Positions 8,071 through 16,652 of a stretch of 64,000 nt of DNA are shown piece by piece. The position numbers and the translations under genes are program-made. Source of the stretch: Brevibacillus migulae (GTDB lineage Bacteria; Bacillota; Bacilli; Brevibacillales; Brevibacillaceae); the NCBI RefSeq assembly GCF_004521915.1, contig NZ_SDKD01000022.1:1-64000 (forward strand), read 5' to 3'. The notes beneath the pieces are model-generated. The model saw only the letters and a program-made list of their open reading frames with translations. It searched no databases and was not told the origin of the DNA. Numbering within the stretch: the stretch's first letter is position 1; every line of letters starts with the position of its first letter.

Positions 8071-8214
8071 TTAGCGGTTATTGCTGTCCAGACGGGTTTC
8101 CCGTTTTTCCATCTTGTCATGACGATCTTTCTCCGTGCGCTGATTCCGCGTCCCCGGTGGATTTTTCGCATATTCCTCTACCTGGTTTTGAAATTCTTTA
8201 TCATAGCCGCGCAC
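8071..8214 (-). CDS. Small charged protein, 47 aa
   Basis: A 47-codon frame with a GTG start six bases behind a perfect AGGAGGTGA site. The product is almost entirely hydrophilic ('MRGYDKEFQNQVEEYAKNPP', then many Lys, Arg, Asp and Glu), suggesting a disordered or helical small protein. No family recognised. It lies upstream of the helicase gene on the same strand. Confidence 0.6.
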   Translation of the reverse strand: MRGYDKEFQNQVEEYAKNPPGTRNQRTEKDRHDKMEKRETRLDSNNR

Positions 8215-8361
8215 TATCCTCACCTCCTGCCAGTATTGTTCCCTTCCGCTCCCATCTCATGCCCGTATGCAAAAACAGACGCGTCTCTCTCCTTTTCGAA
8301 ACTTTTTGTCCCCCCATTCGTCATATGTAATGGAATCAAGATAGAAAATGGTGGGGAACAT

Positions 8362-9417
8362 ATGCAAACCTTATCTCGTATGGAAAAGCAAAAAAAGATG
8401 ATACGAAAGCGGAAACGCCGCAGCCCACTGCGCTTCGTCAAGCGCTTTCTCTTTTTCTCCGTTATGTGGCTGTTTATAATGGCAATCGGCGGTGGCATCT
8501 TCCTTTTTGGCACCGATAAAGGGCTGGAACTGCGGGAATGGGCCGCAGGAACCCTCCTGACGACACAACACGATTACTGGGCTCCTTACACCTTCTTGCC
8601 GGAAGACAGGATGGACAAGCTTAAGCAGGAAATCAAGCAGCCTGTCATCGTCAATTCACAGCCGACAGTGGCGAAGCCTGCCCCTGAGCCTGCCACGTTG
8701 CCCGAAAAACCGCGCGAGCTGATCACCATCGAAGAAATCAGCGTGGATAAAGGAAGCTACAACTTCAAAGGGAAAATCATGTATATCTCTGACCCCAACC
8801 GTGTCCACCTCGTCACCACACAACGAAAGGATCGCGGCGATTTGCTTGACGAATTTACCAAGAAGCATCAAGCTCTCGGGATCGTAAACGCCAGCGGCTT
8901 TTATGACCCGGATGGGTACGGAAAAGGAAAGCAGGCTTTTGGACTTGTGATTTCGGACGGGCGGATTCTGCAAAACTACAATCCAAAGGGCGGCGATACG
9001 GCACTTGCCATCACGTATGATGGAAAGCTGATCACCGGCAGCTATTCCGCTCAGCAATTAATCGATATGGGTGTCCGCGATGCGATGAGCTTTCGCCCAC
9101 AGCTCATTGTGAATGGGAAAAATTTGTTCACGGATCGTCCTGCTCAAAGCTGGGGCATTCAGCCCCGTACGGCAATCGGTCAAAAAGCGGACGGCACCAT
9201 TGTCTTTGTGGTCATCGATGGCAGGCAGCCCGGCCATTCCATCGGAGCAAGCATGACCGACCTGGCGAATCTGCTGGAGCAAAAGGGAGTCGTCAATGCG
9301 ATGGCGATGGACGGAGGTTCAAGCTCCATGATGCTTTATAAAGGGGAAGCCATTACCAAAACGTCCTGCCCGTATTACCGGGGAAGATACCTGCCCAATG
9401 CATGGGCGGTATTATAG
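8362..9417 (+). CDS. Phosphodiester glycosidase family (NAGPA domain) membrane-anchored protein
   Basis: A 351-residue protein with a strongly basic N-terminus (RKRKRRSPLRFVKR) followed by one membrane helix (about 30-52), a Pro-rich linker and an extracellular NAGPA/DUF2233 domain (about 140-350). The domain shows 'GIVNASGFYDPDGYGKGKQ', 'FRPQLIVNGK', 'PRTAIGQKADGTIVFVVIDGR' and the C-terminal 'AMAMDGGSSSMM', the hallmark acidic-glycine cluster of this family. Members remove terminal GlcNAc-type groups from phosphodiesters or act on exopolysaccharides. The ATG follows GGTGGGGAAC. Target unknown; wall glycopolymer trimming is plausible. Confidence 0.85.
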   Translation: MQTLSRMEKQKKMIRKRKRRSPLRFVKRFLFFSVMWLFIMAIGGGIFLFGTDKGLELREWAAGTLLTTQHDYWAPYTFLPEDRMDKLKQEIKQPVIVNSQPTVAKPAPEPATLPEKPRELITIEEISVDKGSYNFKGKIMYISDPNRVHLVTTQRKDRGDLLDEFTKKHQALGIVNASGFYDPDGYGKGKQAFGLVISDGRILQNYNPKGGDTALAITYDGKLITGSYSAQQLIDMGVRDAMSFRPQLIVNGKNLFTDRPAQSWGIQPRTAIGQKADGTIVFVVIDGRQPGHSIGASMTDLANLLEQKGVVNAMAMDGGSSSMMLYKGEAITKTSCPYYRGRYLPNAWAVL

Positions 9418-9423
9418 GCATAG

Positions 9424-9470
9424 AAAAAAAGCAGTGAGCACACCATTGCGTGCCACTGCTTTTTCTTTTC
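9424..9470. terminator. Bidirectional terminator
   Basis: AAAAAGCAGTG and CACTGCTTTTT enclose a loop that itself can pair (GCAC..GTGC). T runs occur on both strands, serving the converging glycosidase-like and HEPN-like genes. Confidence 0.8.
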
Positions 9471-9485
9471 CCAGATTGATGAACG

Positions 9486-10352
9486 TCACAGAGAAATTTC
9501 TTCAAAAAACGCAGGCTGATAGCGCTGCCGATAACTTTCCCCTGACAGAATCAATTCGTCCAGCCGATTGCGAAGCTCCTGTTGGCTGATGGTCTCCAGA
9601 TACATGTTAATCAGCGCTGCCCGTGCCATACTGCGCAGCAGCAGGATTTCTTCTTTCAAATCATTCCCTAACTGCTTGCCGCTATGGACGATTTCCGAAC
9701 GGTGATTGTAAGAGCGTTTGATAAAATCCGATATGCGCTTGCGTTCCTCCAAGCTTTGCCCGAAATAATAAGCAATCCGCAAACGCAGCTTGTACATGAT
9801 TTCGCCCTTTTTTCCATCAGGAACAAACAGCGACTCCAATGCGATCCACAAGTCCAGCAAACGGTCTTCCCAGCCTTCTTTTTCCAGAGAAAGCATGTAC
9901 CGGTTATAGGCCAAATCAGGAAATTGTCCATCCTGGGCAAGTAACCGTTCGAAGATATTCCGTGTCTTTCCGGAAAAATGGATCGGATCGCCTTCCAACG
10001 ATCGCTTGAGGTAGGTGATCCCATGGGTCGGCTTTTCTCTGGTCATCACATACGGTATCGAGCATACACCGGCTTGTGCTGCCAAGTTCAGCTTATGCTC
10101 AAAGCTTTCAATGAGCGTTCGATCTTCATCGGTCACCTTCATCTCGGGATATTTGGCAACGATGAACAAGCTTTGTGCACTCACCTTTTTATCAAAGAAA
10201 AAGCGATTTTCATTCATTTCATTTCGCAAGTACCTGGACGTGACATCATACAGCCATTCTTCGCCAGACACAAGCATAAAAGGGATACCCAATGGGATCG
10301 CTACGGGCTCGTCAGTCATCGAATTGAAAACAGGCGCTATCAGTGTTGGCAT
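9486..10352 (-). CDS. Apea-like HEPN domain protein
   Basis: A 288-residue soluble protein. The C-terminal third (about 165-270) resembles an Apea-like HEPN domain: 'LDLWIALESLFVPDGKKGEI', 'LRLRIAYYFGQSLEERKRI', and the R-x4-H type motif in 'SYNHRSEIVHSGKQ', the signature of HEPN RNases. The N-terminal half is a beta-rich region typical of proteins carrying this domain in their C-terminus. HEPN proteins often act as RNases in toxin-antitoxin or defence settings, but many lone Apea-like proteins have no known role. No partner antitoxin is visible next to it. Confidence 0.7.
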   Translation of the reverse strand: MPTLIAPVFNSMTDEPVAIPLGIPFMLVSGEEWLYDVTSRYLRNEMNENRFFFDKKVSAQSLFIVAKYPEMKVTDEDRTLIESFEHKLNLAAQAGVCSIPYVMTREKPTHGITYLKRSLEGDPIHFSGKTRNIFERLLAQDGQFPDLAYNRYMLSLEKEGWEDRLLDLWIALESLFVPDGKKGEIMYKLRLRIAYYFGQSLEERKRISDFIKRSYNHRSEIVHSGKQLGNDLKEEILLLRSMARAALINMYLETISQQELRNRLDELILSGESYRQRYQPAFFEEISL

Positions 10353-10399
10353 GCCCTCAAACTCCCCTCTCCCTGCCGGTGTATGATTCCGTGATCACG

Positions 10400-11260
10400 C
10401 TACCTTTTCTTTTTGTCTTCTCCCATGATTTCATTGAGTTTTTGGGCGAGTCTCGCCGTTTCTTCATAATCTGCCAGAGCGGCAGGCTGCCCTGCGTAAA
10501 ACAGATCGTATTTGGTAATCGTTGCCACCATTTTCCCATCGGCCGCTTTTTCAGCACGCAATGCGATGTGATGGTCGTAATCAATGAATTGGACAAAGGT
10601 ATTCGTGATTCGAGTAACCTTCCCATAGGAGTTAATCAGGTCCTGAAATGTGGCAGTTCCTTTTTGTTGTTTTTCATACAGCTCGTCCCGCAGTAAAAAA
10701 ACGGGGGCTGCTGCCAATATTTTTCGTTCCTTCGTAAAGTAAAACGGATATGGCTTGTCGTACTTTTCTCCTGTTATGGGGTTCACCAGAAAAGAAGCCA
10801 TGATTTGCTCGACTGGTTTTGAGCCTCCCGCTACTGGCACTTTATACGGTGTTGGTCTTATATCCGTCTTGACGGGTTGTCCATACGCCGCAATCATCTC
10901 ATCCATAGTCGTTTTTCCGATCACGATAGACGGATGCAGGATCAGTTCATTGGTTAAGTTGTTTTTATTCGCAGGTGTCGGCTTCTTTTGCGGGACGGCC
11001 ACCGTTTTTCCAGCTTCAGGTTGAGTCGGGGCTGGCTGCTGCTGCTGCCCACCCGTTGCAGGCTGAGGCTGCTCTGTTGGTTTTTGCGTATTGGGTGCCG
11101 TATTGGGCTCCGTTTTTTCAGGAGTCTTCCCTGCTGGTGGTGTCTGCGGCTGCTGTGCCGTTGGTTCTTTGGCAGGCTGCTCGGGAGATGATGCACAGCC
11201 GCTTGCAAGCACGAGCACACAGGCGCTCATCACGGCCATCCATGCTTTCTGTTTTTTCAT
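10400..11260 (-). CDS. Putative lipoprotein, unknown function
   Basis: A 286-residue lipoprotein. The N-terminus is a lipoprotein signal with the lipobox LASGC (Cys about 22). A low-complexity Pro/Gln/Thr/Glu linker (about 25-100) is followed by a folded domain. The C-terminal domain carries 'GKTTMDEMIAAYGQP' and 'LINSYGKVTRI', two repeats of the pattern seen in YjgB/DUF4309 lipoproteins ('G.t.eeV...YG.P'); membership is tentative. The ATG follows GGAGGAATAGACA. Confidence 0.75.
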   Translation of the reverse strand: MKKQKAWMAVMSACVLVLASGCASSPEQPAKEPTAQQPQTPPAGKTPEKTEPNTAPNTQKPTEQPQPATGGQQQQPAPTQPEAGKTVAVPQKKPTPANKNNLTNELILHPSIVIGKTTMDEMIAAYGQPVKTDIRPTPYKVPVAGGSKPVEQIMASFLVNPITGEKYDKPYPFYFTKERKILAAAPVFLLRDELYEKQQKGTATFQDLINSYGKVTRITNTFVQFIDYDHHIALRAEKAADGKMVATITKYDLFYAGQPAALADYEETARLAQKLNEIMGEDKKKR

Positions 11261-11405
11261 TGTCTATTCCTCCACTCCTTCCAGTATCTATTAGGATACC
11301 AATAATTACCCTCATTAGTCATCACTTGTTCCAAGAGAATCGCGTTTTCCTCCTCGAATGGGAAGCCAGCAAGGATCACATACTACACCAGAAGGAGATG
11401 ATCAG

Positions 11406-11564
11406 ATGAAAAAGGATAACCGCATTAATGAAACGGTCGAAAATCCGCATCAAGTATACAATAACGAATTCGAGCCGATTGAAACAGGCGGTCAGCCCAT
11501 GGCTGGATCCAAACAAGTGAAGCAAGAAAACCATTCCCGCCAAATTCAGACCAGAGAGGGCTAA
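11406..11564 (+). CDS. Small hydrophilic protein, 52 aa
   Basis: A 52-codon gene with an ATG seven bases behind AAGGAG and a terminator right after it. The product is rich in Asn, Gln and Glu ('MKKDNRINETVENPHQVYN' at the start), without cysteine or hydrophobic segment. It is similar in style to small spore-former proteins; no family recognised. Confidence 0.65.
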   Translation: MKKDNRINETVENPHQVYNNEFEPIETGGQPMAGSKQVKQENHSRQIQTREG

Positions 11565-11573
11565 ACAGCTTTG

Positions 11574-11616
11574 GGTAGACAAGTCATCATCGTGGCAGGT
11601 CTACCCTGCTTTATTT
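11574..11616 (+). terminator. Terminator after the 52-aa gene
   Basis: GGGTAGAC and GTCTACCC form an 8-bp stem with an 18-nt loop, followed by TGCTTTATTT. Confidence 0.6.
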
Positions 11617-11797
11617 GTGGGCTGGCGTCCAAGCCAACCATCTATTCTTACCTGCAGATTGATATCCTATGTTTCATGATATCGGTAATACTCTATTTCC
11701 TTTTCTGTCTTATCGATAATTTCTGTGCGATTATTTATCTGTATTTCTATTGATTTCCTCTCTTTTTCGCCATTGCGTGGTCAAATACGTGGTAATA

Positions 11798-11832
11798 CAA
11801 AAAGCCCCCAACCAACTTCGGTTGGGAGGGCC
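11798..11832 (-). terminator. Leftward terminator without an obvious gene
   Basis: GCCCCCAACC and GGTTGGGAGGGC make a strong stem around ACTTC. Read on the minus strand it is followed by TTTTTG. The region to its right on that strand (11840-12550) has no recognisable gene, so it may end a short untranslated or decayed transcript. Otherwise 11620-12550 shows only AT-rich sequence and weak frames. Confidence 0.55.
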
Positions 11833-12122
11833 ATATTCATTAAAACCTCTGAATTCAGCAAGAACGCCTGTGTATTCGTTCATTACAGAATGATTCGAAA
11901 CACTTCTTTGTGTGCAGTTTCTTCTATTATCATAAGGCAGTCATCCATCTTTTCTATTGATTTAGATCGCCTTTTTCAAAAGAAGCCATTTTTTAACTTA
12001 TTGCTTTGGAAAATAGGCATTTGCCCAGCGCGGTTTTATATGTATATACACTTTGAATCAATTGACGATCCGATACAATTTGCATATAAAGTTCGTCATG
12101 CAATATCAGTCCTGAAACATTA

Positions 12123-12150
12123 ATTTCCCCCGTATCGGGGGATTTTTATG
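12123..12150. terminator. Short bidirectional terminator hairpin
   Basis: TCCCCC and GGGGGA pair around GTATC, followed by TTTTT on the plus strand. A weak plus-strand frame ends at 12123, immediately before it; this frame lacks an RBS and looks like a decayed 3' end. Confidence 0.55.
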
Positions 12151-12557
12151 TTGGCTTAATATGTGTATAGCATGCTGCCCTTAACTGTTTTGAATTATTT
12201 CTCGTCTTTATCCTTAATATCATTGTGTGAAATGCCAACTACTGTGTGTTTACATTTCGATAGAGTTTCTGCTAACGCAGTGTTTTCCAGGCCTATCCAT
12301 TTTTTAATAACGAAATATTTACCCTTCACTAAAGCTGAGGTAATAAGTAATGGACGAGATAGAAAAATTCAGATGATTTGTGTAAAGACATTTTGTGTGA
12401 TTTACGACCAAAGTCTATTGTAGATAGAAAAAAGGTTGATGATTTTTACGACCTTATTAAGAAAATCAGCGATCTCTTGTGTAACAAAGAGAAAATTAAT
12501 AGGTTGTGATAAATCATCTTGCTCATGTATGGTATTATTTGGTTGAGGTGATTTTTC

Positions 12558-12746
12558 TTGGATACTTTCATAGCGGTTTCCGCCTTATACCTTAACCCAT
12601 TGCTTGCGATTTGGTTTTTTGTGAACTTTACAACTATCATTAGAAAAATTGTAAACAAAGTTGATTATGAGACGAATTTATGGATTGGTTCAGTCATACT
12701 TGCTTGGATCGTTTTTTCTTTTACATTTATCTCAATGGCAAGCTAA
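12558..12746 (+). CDS. Small membrane protein, 62 aa
   Basis: A 62-codon frame with two predicted membrane helices (about 7-27 and 41-60) separated by a basic loop (TTIIRKIVNKVD). The start is a TTG nine bases after GAGGTG. It is the first of several small, AT-rich genes in a row. No family recognised; topology suggests an inner-membrane hairpin. Confidence 0.5.
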   Translation: MDTFIAVSALYLNPLLAIWFFVNFTTIIRKIVNKVDYETNLWIGSVILAWIVFSFTFISMAS

Positions 12747-12849
12747 CTTACTGATACCTTAATATCCCTCTTTCTCCTCAAAAACTAATCGTTATCTCAT
12801 TCATGATTTGTGATTTATCTGAATGAAATATTTTTAAAGGAGAGTTATA

Positions 12850-13035
12850 ATGCCCGAAAGAATGACTGGATACTTGATAGGTACATTCGGTTTGTCGATA
12901 TTATTGTTTCTTGTTATAGCATCTTGGTTAAAAACCGATGAACCAGCTACCACATATTTTTTAAGCCTTATAGCCTCACACTTTATCAATGATAAGATTG
13001 ATAAATTATATGGTGAAGCCAAGAAGTCTAAATGA
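12850..13035 (+). CDS. Small membrane protein, 61 aa
   Basis: A 61-codon frame starts at an ATG behind AAAGGAGAG. One clear helix (about 7-26) is followed by an amphipathic segment and a Lys-rich end (GEAKKSK). Its TGA stop is followed three bases later by another frame in the same register (13039-13563), so the two could once have been one gene or a coupled pair. Confidence 0.5.
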   Translation: MPERMTGYLIGTFGLSILLFLVIASWLKTDEPATTYFLSLIASHFINDKIDKLYGEAKKSK

Positions 13036-13038
13036 ATT

Positions 13039-13563
13039 TTGTCTTCGTTCGCCTTAATACCGTACGCTCTTGTGCGTGGTGTTACTCTTTACAAACTCCA
13101 AGCGAAAGGACTTTATGTTTTTGATGACAATAACGTAATGATGACTTATACAATTGAATCAGATAACAGGGATAAGGAGTGTAACTCTTTGGAACTAATG
13201 CCACTAAAGATACCCGCAGGATTCGCTGTTACTTACAACAATTTTTATGATGTATTACCCGAAATGCCAGAGGATCCAGATGACGACATCATTAAAAACT
13301 GGTCCTTCTTTACGGAAGATTTATTACAGATTGTAATGATGGATTTGAAAAAAGGAAGCTATTCTATTCCTGACGAGCATCTGTTAATTGATCTAGGTTG
13401 GTATCCAGATAGTGATCCGAAAGGTGAGTATTATTTACAACTTGTTAAGGTTAAACGTGATCGGAGTTGGGAAGAAATCAAAGATTTATCCTCAGCTGAT
13501 AGGTATTTGATAAAGCGAACGATTGAAGAATGGATGAAATCCCTTCACAATAACTCAATATGA
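13039..13563 (+). CDS. Hypothetical acidic protein, about 174 aa
   Basis: An open frame of up to 174 codons in the same register as the preceding small membrane gene. The TTG at 13039 has no RBS; a GTG near 13072 is another option. The product is soluble and acidic with 'EMPEDPDDDIIKNWSFFTEDLL' split by short hydrophobic strands and a C-terminal 'DRYLIKRTIEEWMKSL'. Codon pattern and lack of stops suggest it is coding. Small acidic proteins in such clusters are often immunity proteins, but no family was recognised. Confidence 0.5.
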   Translation: MSSFALIPYALVRGVTLYKLQAKGLYVFDDNNVMMTYTIESDNRDKECNSLELMPLKIPAGFAVTYNNFYDVLPEMPEDPDDDIIKNWSFFTEDLLQIVMMDLKKGSYSIPDEHLLIDLGWYPDSDPKGEYYLQLVKVKRDRSWEEIKDLSSADRYLIKRTIEEWMKSLHNNSI

Positions 13564-13645
13564 TTCAAATGCCCCCTCTCTTAATAGAATTTCCTTTTTT
13601 TGTCTCAACCCTTTATGGGATACTGGTGCCAAGGAGCGTGATCAC

Positions 13646-13867
13646 ATGAATAAATCGTTTTACTACCTCGTCACCTGGGATGAAGCCAGTTACCTCCGTC
13701 AAACCCTCGAGGAATTAGGGATTGAACACGTTGTAGAATCATCTAATGAAGCCCTTTTAATCCCTGACGGCCGTCTCGCCATTGTCTTCCCAGACTTACA
13801 CGTTCGTACATACAGTACTGTTCGTGAGCTATTTCAAGGAGATCATTGGCTTCCTTATCAATCGTGA
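13646..13867 (+). CDS. Hypothetical protein, 73 aa
   Basis: A 73-codon frame with an ATG eight bases behind AAGGAG. The product is soluble, with a probable alpha/beta fold ('FYYLVTWDEASYLRQTLEEL', then GRLAIVFPDLHVRTY). No family recognised. The 330 bases after it (13868-14197) contain no gene I can support. Confidence 0.55.
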   Translation: MNKSFYYLVTWDEASYLRQTLEELGIEHVVESSNEALLIPDGRLAIVFPDLHVRTYSTVRELFQGDHWLPYQS

Positions 13868-14197
13868 TAACGCTCCTCCGTTCTCCACATGTAATGCTGA
13901 GTTATATCAAAGCCGCTTGATCTTGCAATCGTCCCGCAAAACGACGGTATCACCTGAATCCATGCATCGTATTCCCTGTGCAGGCGGACTTGAATCACGT
14001 TCAAATGAAACCTTGTCTTTGACGAAACCCAGCAACATCATCCACCCGGTAGGATGTTCTTACCTCTCCCCCAATCGAAACAAGAAACTTATCATTCACC
14101 CCTTTTAGACAACGTGTGCTTTGGTTAATCCCCTTCTGCTTAGTTTTGAAACGATTACCAATGTCAAAACGTAACTCCTTAATAAGGGAGGGTGTTT

Positions 14198-14404
14198 ATG
14201 GATACATTTTTTGATTTCATTTTATATTTTTTCATCTTACTACTTACTGGATTATTAGCTTTAAAGCCTCGTTTTTTCTGGGACAATATTGATAAATGGT
14301 ATTCCGACGATGAACCTTCTGAGTTTCGTACCGATATGATCCGTATCGTTTGTGCAGTGATGTTTTTCATTTTCTTGATTTGGGGAATTGCTCAATTGTT
14401 CTAA
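14198..14404 (+). CDS. Small two-helix membrane protein (DUF6199-like)
   Basis: A 68-residue protein with membrane helices at about 5-22 and 48-66 and a soluble loop between them with 'ALKPRFFWDNIDKWYSDDEP'. The 'P..FW...W...D.EPS' pattern resembles DUF6199-type proteins of Bacillales, of unknown function; this assignment is tentative. The ATG is behind AGGGAGGGTG. Confidence 0.6.
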   Translation: MDTFFDFILYFFILLLTGLLALKPRFFWDNIDKWYSDDEPSEFRTDMIRIVCAVMFFIFLIWGIAQLF

Positions 14405-14500
14405 ACCCTATATCTAATTTGCATTCCCGTGACGATAGGAGGATGTTTTCCCCTTTTTACATGTGGTGAGGGAAAATAAATGAATGATCTTCAAGTTGAG

Positions 14501-14530
14501 GTACCAATTCTTATTGGTACTTTTTTTCTT
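14501..14530 (+). terminator. Rho-independent terminator
   Basis: GTACCAAT and ATTGGTAC pair around TCTT and are followed by seven T residues. It ends transcription after the two-helix membrane protein gene. Confidence 0.75.
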
Positions 14531-14595
14531 TTATTAAACCCTGATAATTAAACATGATTAATCAAATTTCATACATACAGAAAAGAGTGATTGGT

Positions 14596-14793
14596 ATGGC
14601 ATACAAAATCGTTTCTGCCATTTGGCTTGTTTTATTACTCTTTCTTGCATATATTTTTTATACAGAACAAGACTCCTTATTTGGGATATTCGTCATTGTT
14701 ATGTACCCTATATTCGCTATATTGATTACTGTGTTTTATATCATTTGTCTCATACTCATAGGGCTCTTTAGGAAAAAATCAAATGCTATCTGA
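14596..14793 (+). CDS. Small membrane protein, about 65 aa
   Basis: Two strongly hydrophobic helices fill the protein, which ends in a basic tail (FRKKSNAI). The ATG at 14596 follows AAAAGAGTGATT, a weak site; an in-frame start at 14554 would add 14 residues. No family recognised. Confidence 0.45.
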   Translation: MAYKIVSAIWLVLLLFLAYIFYTEQDSLFGIFVIVMYPIFAILITVFYIICLILIGLFRKKSNAI

Positions 14794-14930
14794 TAACAAA
14801 GTTCATTTTCCTCAAATTACCGTTGTATTAAACGACATGAAGTTTCTTCCTTCAATTTTTATATTTCACAAAAAGAAACCGTTTATGTTTTACGAAAGTT
14901 ATTAAGTTGGATTATTAAAAGGGGGTTTAT

Positions 14931-15500
14931 ATAAAAAAAACAAGTTTTCTTCTTATTCATGGCCTGGGCGGAAGCGGTCCTAAACATTGGCAATCATGGT
15001 TACACGCACAACTAGCGGAACTAGGTTTTGATGTACACTACCCTACCTTTTCCGACTTTGACTCTCCAGTTAAGGATGTGTGGTTGCAAGAGCTCTCAAC
15101 TTGTTTCGAGAAAATTCCTCCGGAGAATGAAATCATCGTTCTTACGCACAGTCTCGGTTCTATTCTCTGGCTACATTATGCAACTACTCATCCAAACCAA
15201 AAGGTAAGTCAGGTGATTCTTGTCGCCCCTCCCTCACCAACTCAAATACTCCCTGACGCCCATACTTTTTTTCCGGTACCATTAAATCAGCAACAATTAG
15301 AAAGTGTGGCAGATCGTACCTGGGTTGTCATTTCAACTGATGATCCTTATTGTAGTATCGATGACTCAACTCTCTATTTAAAATTAGGTTTTCCTACGAT
15401 CGCCTTTCCCAAATCGGGTCATTTGAATACAGCATCTGGCCATGGGGAATGGCCATGGATTCTGCATACATGCCTTATGAAGAAGCTAAGTTTTACATAG
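14931..15500 (+). CDS. RBBP9/YdeN-family serine hydrolase with an ATA in place of the start codon
   Basis: A 189-residue alpha/beta hydrolase of the RBBP9/YdeN type. The entry strand is 'SFLLIHGLGGSGPKHWQSWL', the nucleophile elbow is THSLGS, and the C-terminal histidine is in FPKSGHLNTASGHGEWPW; an aspartate (STDDPYC) completes the triad. The conserved N-terminus requires translation from about 14931, but the frame has no ATG, GTG or TTG there: the codon five bases after AAAAGGGGG is ATA, and a stop lies at 14916. Either ATA initiates weakly or an original ATG has mutated. A GTG at 15078 would lose the catalytic fold. Substrate unknown. Confidence 0.7.
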   Translation: MKKTSFLLIHGLGGSGPKHWQSWLHAQLAELGFDVHYPTFSDFDSPVKDVWLQELSTCFEKIPPENEIIVLTHSLGSILWLHYATTHPNQKVSQVILVAPPSPTQILPDAHTFFPVPLNQQQLESVADRTWVVISTDDPYCSIDDSTLYLKLGFPTIAFPKSGHLNTASGHGEWPWILHTCLMKKLSFT

Positions 15501-15781
15501 TGTCAAATAAATTCTTGGGGGCTACCAGGGTTTTATTTTGTTTCCGGTACCCTCCGTAACTATTGTGATCAATGACTAGTTAATTCGTTTGATCAACAAT
15601 ACAATCCAATTAAATAATAAATCGGTGTATGCGGTAACACATGTGTGAAATTCATCTTTTAAGCAGCGATATATTTCGATTCGTGGTCCTAGGCCCCGAG
15701 TTCGGCACAGTCGTACGACTAATTGTCAATAGCTGTGCTACCACCTTGCTGCTACTCTAGTAGCAAAAGGGAGGGAATATT

Positions 15782-16228
15782 ATGATAAATGGTCTGTTTG
15801 AAACTCATGTCTCTACAACATCGCTGGAAACAGCGATACAGTTTTATTGCAAACTGGGGCTACAACATGCCTATACCGAAAAAGCGCGACGAGTTGCGTT
15901 TTTCTGGATTGGCAAGCCGGGACATAGCATGCTCGGCGTCTGGGAGGTACCGCGAGAAAAATGGGTGAGTCAACATTTTGCTATGCATGTGGATATCGAG
16001 CAATTCCGCGAATCACTGACCTATCTCAAGGATATTGGTATGACGCTCCGTAACATTAGTCGTACAGGCGAAGATCCAGAGGTACATGCCTGGATGCCGG
16101 CCGTCAGCATTTACTTTAGGGACCCGGATGGCAATTCGCTTGAGTTTATCAGTATGCTACCGGATGAACCGCAACCGGACCTCGGGATTGTGCCATATAC
16201 CGAATGGGAAAAGATGCACCAACGCTAA
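15782..16228 (+). CDS. VOC superfamily protein (glyoxalase-like)
   Basis: A 148-residue protein with two beta-alpha-beta-beta-beta units. Likely metal ligands are His8 in ETHVST, His in FAMHVDI and Glu in SLEFIS. 'IYFRDPDGNSLEFIS' is the typical C-terminal motif. Family members include glyoxalase I, dioxygenases and FosA/B; the length suits a single-domain dimeric enzyme. The ATG follows AAGGGAGGGAATATT. The 280 bases before it contain no gene. Confidence 0.8.
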   Translation: MINGLFETHVSTTSLETAIQFYCKLGLQHAYTEKARRVAFFWIGKPGHSMLGVWEVPREKWVSQHFAMHVDIEQFRESLTYLKDIGMTLRNISRTGEDPEVHAWMPAVSIYFRDPDGNSLEFISMLPDEPQPDLGIVPYTEWEKMHQR

Positions 16229-16270
16229 TGATATATTTTTGCAAACGTAAATCGCTATAACGTAAGACCC

Positions 16271-16303
16271 CGGTTGTCGAGAAAACTCGGCAACTTTTTT
16301 ATT
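16271..16303 (+). terminator. Rho-independent terminator
   Basis: GTTGTCGAG and CTCGGCAAC pair around AAAA and are followed by TTTTTT. It ends the VOC gene. The remaining stretch to 16650 shows only a direct repeat TGTGGTCAAA (twice at about 16492-16513) and no gene. Confidence 0.8.
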
Positions 16304-16652
16304 ACTCATGCAACATCTCCTATAAATAATGGGTAAAGGTATCCCACCGCTTCCTTTCTCAAACCACTGCCTAACTATCTGGTCCGATCGAACAACACAG
16401 CGACAACCGTTCTCTCCGCCGGTATTTTTGTCCAAATTTCCAATCGAAGTCTTGAAAAGATGAGCTGTTCAACAATAAAAGTAGACTCTATGTGGTCAAA
16501 TTGTGGTCAAACTTCATATCACCAGATCTTTAATAGTGGAAAAAACCTGTATTCTCAATGGTTTTACCGAGTAGTCGCTTTTCGATATTGTCTTTGTCCC
16601 AATTTCCTGCGTATGATGAAAGAAGTATACGCTAAGAGGGGATGCGGTACCC

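Noticed and set aside
11725..12123. Frame of about 130 codons before a hairpin
   Set aside because: No RBS or start context; composition is AT-biased non-coding. It may be a decayed gene end, but cannot be supported as a CDS.
11777..16513. Similar short sequences GTGGTCAAAT at about 11777 and 16493 as att sites flanking an island
   Set aside because: Only ten bases match exactly and no integrase is nearby, so it could be chance.
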